Source of the DNA: DASZQY01 sp036511595
GTDB lineage: Bacteria > Pseudomonadota > Alphaproteobacteria > Rhizobiales > Kaistiaceae
Reading direction: 5' to 3'
Assembly (NCBI GenBank): GCA_036511595.1
Contig: DATCBY010000074.1
Span: 62,001 to 126,000, forward strand
Length of the DNA: 64,000 nucleotides
Shown one piece after another: positions 61,070-64,000 of this stretch. A program made the translations under genes and the position numbers. The notes beneath the pieces are model-generated. The model was not told where the DNA came from, did not search any database, and saw nothing but the letters and a program-made list of their open reading frames with translations. Within the stretch, counting starts at the first letter, position 1. Every line of letters starts with the position of its first letter.

Positions 61070-62047
61070 CTAGTGGAGACTGGGACCCTTCAGGAAGCGG
61101 TTGCGGTCGCCGGAGGTGACCGTCAGGTCGAGCGGTCGTCCATCGCGATAAACCGTCATCGGCACCTCGACGCCGGCACGCCCGAGCGACCAGACGGTGC
61201 GGAAGAGTCCGGCCAGTCCGGAGATTTTCATGCCGCCGACCGAGAGCACGACGTCGCCCTGCTTCAATTTGGCCCGCGCCGCCGGTCCGCGTCCGGCGAC
61301 GCCGGCGACGACGACGCGGTCGTCAACCTCGGTGGCGTAGAGGCCGAGCCATGGGCGCGGCGGCCGGTTCGGCTGTCCCATCGTCAGCAGGTCGTCGAGC
61401 ACCGGCTTCAGCAGGTTGGTCGGAACATACATGTTGAGAGGCACGCCTTCGCCGTCCTCGCCTGCCTGCTCGAGCTGCAGCGAGCCGACGCCCAGCAGCG
61501 TGCCTTCCGGCCCGATGAGCGCGGTGCCGCCCCAGAAGGGATGCGCCGGCGCGGTGAAGATCGCCTCGTCGATGAGATATTCCCAATAGCCGGCGAACTC
61601 CTGGCGCGCGATTACCCGCGCCGCTACCGAATGCTGGCTGCCGCCAGCGCCGGCGGCGATTACCCGGACGCCCGGAACCGCATCGGTCGAATCGCCGAGT
61701 TCCAACGCGGGCAGCGAGACCCGGCTGAGCGCGCGGATGAGGCCGAAACCGGTTTCCTGATCGTAGCCGATGACGTCGCCGCGGATGGTGCGCCCGTCGG
61801 TCAGCGTCATCCACACTTCGCTTGCCTCGGTCACCAGATAGCCGATCGTGAGCACGACGCCATCGCTGCCGATGATGACGCCATTACCGGTCCGCTCGGT
61901 ACCGAGGATATCCGCCGTGAAGGCATCGGCGGGGACGACCGTGCGGATGGCAACCACCGCCGAAAGCGCGGCTTCGAGGTCGTAGGCGTAGTCGTCGGTG
62001 CCGGGAGCGATTTCCGGCGGTACTTTCCAGTCGAAGGACATTGCCAT
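61070..62047 (-). CDS. HtrA-like (S1C) protein with PDZ domain, catalytic triad lost
   Basis: A 325-residue protein with a trypsin-like barrel (about 20-215) and a PDZ domain (about 232-315: PWLGLYATEVDDRVVV, LKQGDVVLSVGGMKI). The scaffold is recognisable, but the His position reads LTIGYLVTEA (Tyr70), the Asp position DQETGFGLIR (Gly100) and the Ser position PFWGGTALIG (Trp172). It is therefore probably proteolytically dead. No signal peptide is visible, so it may be cytoplasmic, unlike classical DegP. AAGGAG lies 10 nt upstream of ATG 62047. A binding or scaffold role is inference. Confidence 0.85.
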   Translation of the reverse strand: MAMSFDWKVPPEIAPGTDDYAYDLEAALSAVVAIRTVVPADAFTADILGTERTGNGVIIGSDGVVLTIGYLVTEASEVWMTLTDGRTIRGDVIGYDQETGFGLIRALSRVSLPALELGDSTDAVPGVRVIAAGAGGSQHSVAARVIARQEFAGYWEYLIDEAIFTAPAHPFWGGTALIGPEGTLLGVGSLQLEQAGEDGEGVPLNMYVPTNLLKPVLDDLLTMGQPNRPPRPWLGLYATEVDDRVVVAGVAGRGPAARAKLKQGDVVLSVGGMKISGLAGLFRTVWSLGRAGVEVPMTVYRDGRPLDLTVTSGDRNRFLKGPSLH

Positions 62048-62138
62048 GAAGTCTCAGCTCCTTCCCGCCGCCTGCGTCTACATATTTAGGCAATCAAGAA
62101 GCGGAAGGGGAGGGGTAGCCGCAAATCATGGTATCCGG

Positions 62139-62156
62139 GGCCTGCAGCCGCAGGCC
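62139..62156. repeat. Short inverted repeat between divergent genes
   Basis: GGCCTGC (62139-62145) and GCAGGCC (62150-62156) are exact complements around AGCC. The repeat lies between the divergent HtrA-like and HNH genes and could be an operator or a leader hairpin. No T-run follows. Confidence 0.45.
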
Positions 62157-62216
62157 GACCGGGCGGCGGTCGTTCGCCGGGTGCTGCGGATCACCAGCCG
62201 GCCGCTTCGCGCCCCC

Positions 62217-62244
62217 TTCACATGCGCGTCATATCCCATATAGA
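62217..62244 (+). promoter_or_regulatory. Candidate promoter of the HNH gene
   Basis: TTCACA (62217-62222) and TATAGA (62239-62244) are spaced 16 bp apart and match sigma-70 elements in about four and five positions. Transcription would start about 55 nt before the GTG at 62307. Confidence 0.35.
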
Positions 62245-62306
62245 GTATCGCCCGCGTAAGAGGGGCCGTAAGCCCCCGTCAACGCAGGGTGAATTCGGGA
62301 GCGCGC

Positions 62307-62864
62307 GTGAACATAGCCGTCTCGCCGGGGTCCAATCCGGCGCTGGTCCTCAATGCAGATTATCGACCGCTCAGCTATTACCCGCTGTCGCTGTGGTCGT
62401 GGCAGGACGCCATCAAGGCGGTGTTTCTCGATCGGGTGAACATCGTGTCGGAGTACGAGACGGCGGTTCATTCGCCCTCGTTCACGATGAAGCTGCCCTC
62501 GGTCGTATCGCTCAAGACTTACGTCAAGCCGGCGCGCCATCCGGCGTTCACGCGCTTCAACGTGTTCCTGCGCGATCGTTTCCAGTGCCAGTACTGCGGG
62601 CGGCACGAGGATCTTACCTTCGATCACGTCATCCCGCGTTCGCGTGGCGGGCACACGACCTGGGACAATGTCGTGGCCGCCTGCTCGCCGTGCAACCTGC
62701 GCAAGGGCGGCCTCAGCCCGCGCGACGCACGCATGTTCCCCGCCCATAGGCCGTACCGGCCGACGGTCGCCGACTTGCACAACAATGGCCGGTTGTTCCC
62801 GCCGAACTACCTGCACGAATCCTGGATGGACTATCTCTACTGGGATACCGAACTGGAGCCGTAG
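62307..62864 (+). CDS. HNH endonuclease-family protein
   Basis: A 185-residue protein with N-terminal PALVLNADYRPLSYYPLSLW and an HNH domain: RDRFQCQYCGRHEDLTFDHV, then IPRSRGGHTTWDNVVAACSP with CNLRKGG, including two CxxC zinc knuckles. The C-terminus (LHESWMDYLYWD) is conserved in this bacterial core-genome group, which is not linked to phage or restriction loci. The biological role is unknown. GTG 62307 follows GGGAG at 5 nt; GTG 62289 is possible. Its last 28 nt overlap dsbB. Confidence 0.86.
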   Translation: MNIAVSPGSNPALVLNADYRPLSYYPLSLWSWQDAIKAVFLDRVNIVSEYETAVHSPSFTMKLPSVVSLKTYVKPARHPAFTRFNVFLRDRFQCQYCGRHEDLTFDHVIPRSRGGHTTWDNVVAACSPCNLRKGGLSPRDARMFPAHRPYRPTVADLHNNGRLFPPNYLHESWMDYLYWDTELEP

Positions 62865-63382
62865 GTCGGTGCGTGCGGTTTCGGCGCACGCGCAGCACCC
62901 CAGGCAGCCGTCGCCGTCAATATCACTGCGATCGCCGCATTCCACCCAGCGAGCGACAATCCCCAGCCTTCGGGAAAGCGCCAGCTCGCCGTGGTGCAGG
63001 AGACGACGCGGATATTCTCCAGCTGCTTCAGGAGATCGGCGCTTGACGCGGCGGCGGAGGCTCCGCTGGCTCCGCAGTCGGAGGGTCCCGGCCACCAGCC
63101 CCACTCGGCGCCGGCGTGATACGTGCCGAGGTAGGCATCGTAGAGGAACGCGAGCGCAACGAGCGCCAGCAGGACGCGGACCAACCACGATGGTGCATGG
63201 GTGAGGACGGCGACAAGCGCGAGCAGGGCCAGCGGTACCCCGACATAGTAGGGAGTGCGCTCCTCGAGACAGAGCTTGCAGGGGACAAAGCCCCCGATGA
63301 GCTGGAAACTCCACGCGCCGAGAATGGTGGCCAGTCCGACGACGAAGACGAAGGCGGGAATGCGGAGGGCACGGGGCAGCAT
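62837..63382 (-). CDS. dsbB: Disulfide bond formation protein B (DsbB)
   Basis: DsbB reoxidises DsbA with quinone at the inner membrane. The 181-residue protein has four helices, the periplasmic pair PCKLC (C35, C38) and the second pair C103 and C129 in SDCGASG and VVSCTTASWRFPEGW. The family segment LEERTPYYVGVPLALLAL is present. ATG 63382 is set by the first helix. It lies 11 nt downstream of the DedA-like gene and is probably cotranscribed with it. Confidence 0.92.
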   Translation of the reverse strand: MLPRALRIPAFVFVVGLATILGAWSFQLIGGFVPCKLCLEERTPYYVGVPLALLALVAVLTHAPSWLVRVLLALVALAFLYDAYLGTYHAGAEWGWWPGPSDCGASGASAAASSADLLKQLENIRVVSCTTASWRFPEGWGLSLAGWNAAIAVILTATAAWGAARAPKPHAPTYGSSSVSQ

Positions 63383-63393
63383 GGGCGGATGCT

Positions 63394-63981
63394 CTACAGG
63401 AACCGGGTCGCCGCGAAGAGTAAAATGATCGCGATGACGATTCCGGCGGCGACCTGTCCAAGCCGCTTTTCGATGAAAGTGCGGATCGTGTCGTCGTAGC
63501 GGCGGATGAGCCACGCGAGCACCAGGAAGCGGGCGCCACGGGCGACAATTGCCGAGACGATGAACAACCAGAGGTCGACGTTGGCGGCGCCGGAAAGGAT
63601 GGTCACCACCTTTATCGGCGGCAGGTGGGCGATGCCCGAGGTGATGAGCAACAGGAGAATGGCGTTGTGGCTCGAGGCTGAATTACGCAGCGCCTCGAAT
63701 GCGTCGAGCTTGCCGTAGAACTCAAGAATGGGCTTCGCCAGGCCGTCGAAGGCGTAGTGACCGAGATACCAGCCGGCGATGCCGCCAAGCACCGAGGCAA
63801 CGGTGGCGACGAGCGCGTAGCGGTAGGCCCGCTCGGGCCGCGCAATCACCATCGGCACGAACAGCACGTCAGCCGGCACCAGAAAGACGGAACTTTCGAC
63901 GAAAGCGATGACCGCCAGCCAGATTTCGGCGGACTGCCGGCCGGCCAGGCTCATCGTCCACTCGTAGAGGCGGCGCAGCAT
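63394..63981 (-). CDS. DedA/YqaA-family membrane protein (SNARE-associated type)
   Basis: A 195-residue membrane protein with VIAFVESSVFLVPADVLFVP, GGIAGWYLGHYAFDGLAKP, HLPPIKVVTILSGAANVDLW and RGARFLVLAWLIRRYDD, the marks of the YqaA branch of the DedA superfamily. Relatives flip or move phospholipids such as undecaprenyl phosphate or phosphatidylethanolamine; the substrate here is unknown. ATG 63981 lies 20 nt from the window edge. Confidence 0.9.
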   Translation of the reverse strand: MLRRLYEWTMSLAGRQSAEIWLAVIAFVESSVFLVPADVLFVPMVIARPERAYRYALVATVASVLGGIAGWYLGHYAFDGLAKPILEFYGKLDAFEALRNSASSHNAILLLLITSGIAHLPPIKVVTILSGAANVDLWLFIVSAIVARGARFLVLAWLIRRYDDTIRTFIEKRLGQVAAGIVIAIILLFAATRFL

Positions 63982-64000
63982 GGGCGCCCTCTCTAGCGGG

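Noticed and set aside
1..64000. CRISPR arrays, insertion sequences, prophage, integrons
   Set aside because: No regularly spaced direct repeats, transposase, recombinase or phage structural genes were seen on either strand.

Overview
The window is 64 kb of GC-rich chromosome, almost certainly from an alphaproteobacterium. The evidence is gene families and neighbourhoods typical of that class: PhaR with phaA-phaB, ftsE-ftsX-YdcF-plsC, metX-metW, HIG1-type protein with PduO-type cobalamin adenosyltransferase and etfB-etfA-hbd, argH-lptM-lysA, a TIGR02302 (DUF4175) membrane protein, a DUF2125 protein and an extensin-like protein. A Rhodospirillales or Rhizobiales affiliation is plausible but is inference. 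I see no rRNA, tRNA, CRISPR array, insertion sequence, integrase or phage gene. This is dense core chromosome with many 1-8 nt gene overlaps, not an accessory island.

Layout. 0.2-2.6 kb: thiamin salvage operon thiM-thiE-thiD behind a TPP riboswitch (minus strand). 2.6-6 kb: extensin-like protein, small DUF551-like protein, frameshifted patatin-like phospholipase and 3-hydroxybutyrate dehydrogenase. 6-10 kb: opgG-opgH for osmoregulated periplasmic glucans. 10.3-12.1 kb: Zur-like regulator and ispG. 12.2-16.6 kb: small unknowns, ispA diverging from mtgA, then rpmF with a clear terminator. 16.8-18.5 kb: EAL protein with a degenerate GGDEF. 18.6-21.5 kb: phaR diverging from phaA-phaB. 21.5-25.7 kb: NYN protein, HAD dehalogenase, gloB and a methyltransferase. 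25.7-27.5 kb: metX-metW. 27.7-30.6 kb: chorismate mutase, hisC-like aminotransferase and tyrC. 30.6-37.4 kb: DUF2125, ChaC-like protein, then plsC, YdcF and ftsX-ftsE (cell envelope and division), zinc-ribbon protein and hpt. 37.2-43.6 kb: TIGR02302 protein, lysA, lptM, argH and TlpA. 43.6-46.1 kb: two tandem paralogous membrane diguanylate cyclases. 46.3-50.4 kb: HIG1 protein, PduO, rhomboid, etfB, etfA and hbd in one operon. 50.5-56.5 kb: SDR, YihY/BrkB, receiver domain, AEC transporter, gluQ, AlkA-type glycosylase and esterase. 56.6-59.9 kb: MacA/MacB-type tripartite export genes. 59.9-64 kb: aldo/keto reductase, HtrA-like pseudoprotease, HNH protein, dsbB and a DedA/YqaA-type protein.

Themes. 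PHB metabolism is represented by phaA, phaB, phaR and bdhA. Hbd with EtfAB represents acyl-CoA and electron transfer chemistry. Envelope biology is represented by OpgGH, MtgA, PlsC, FtsEX, the TIGR02302 protein, LptM and DsbB. Cyclic-di-GMP turnover has two intact cyclases and one intact EAL. The items most worth a second look are the HtrA-like protein with all three catalytic positions replaced, the large palindrome in the phaA-phaB gap, a perfect 12-bp hairpin upstream of the EAL gene, the patatin frameshift and the hpt tail that reads through a convergent gene. I did not find a convincing undescribed multi-gene system.
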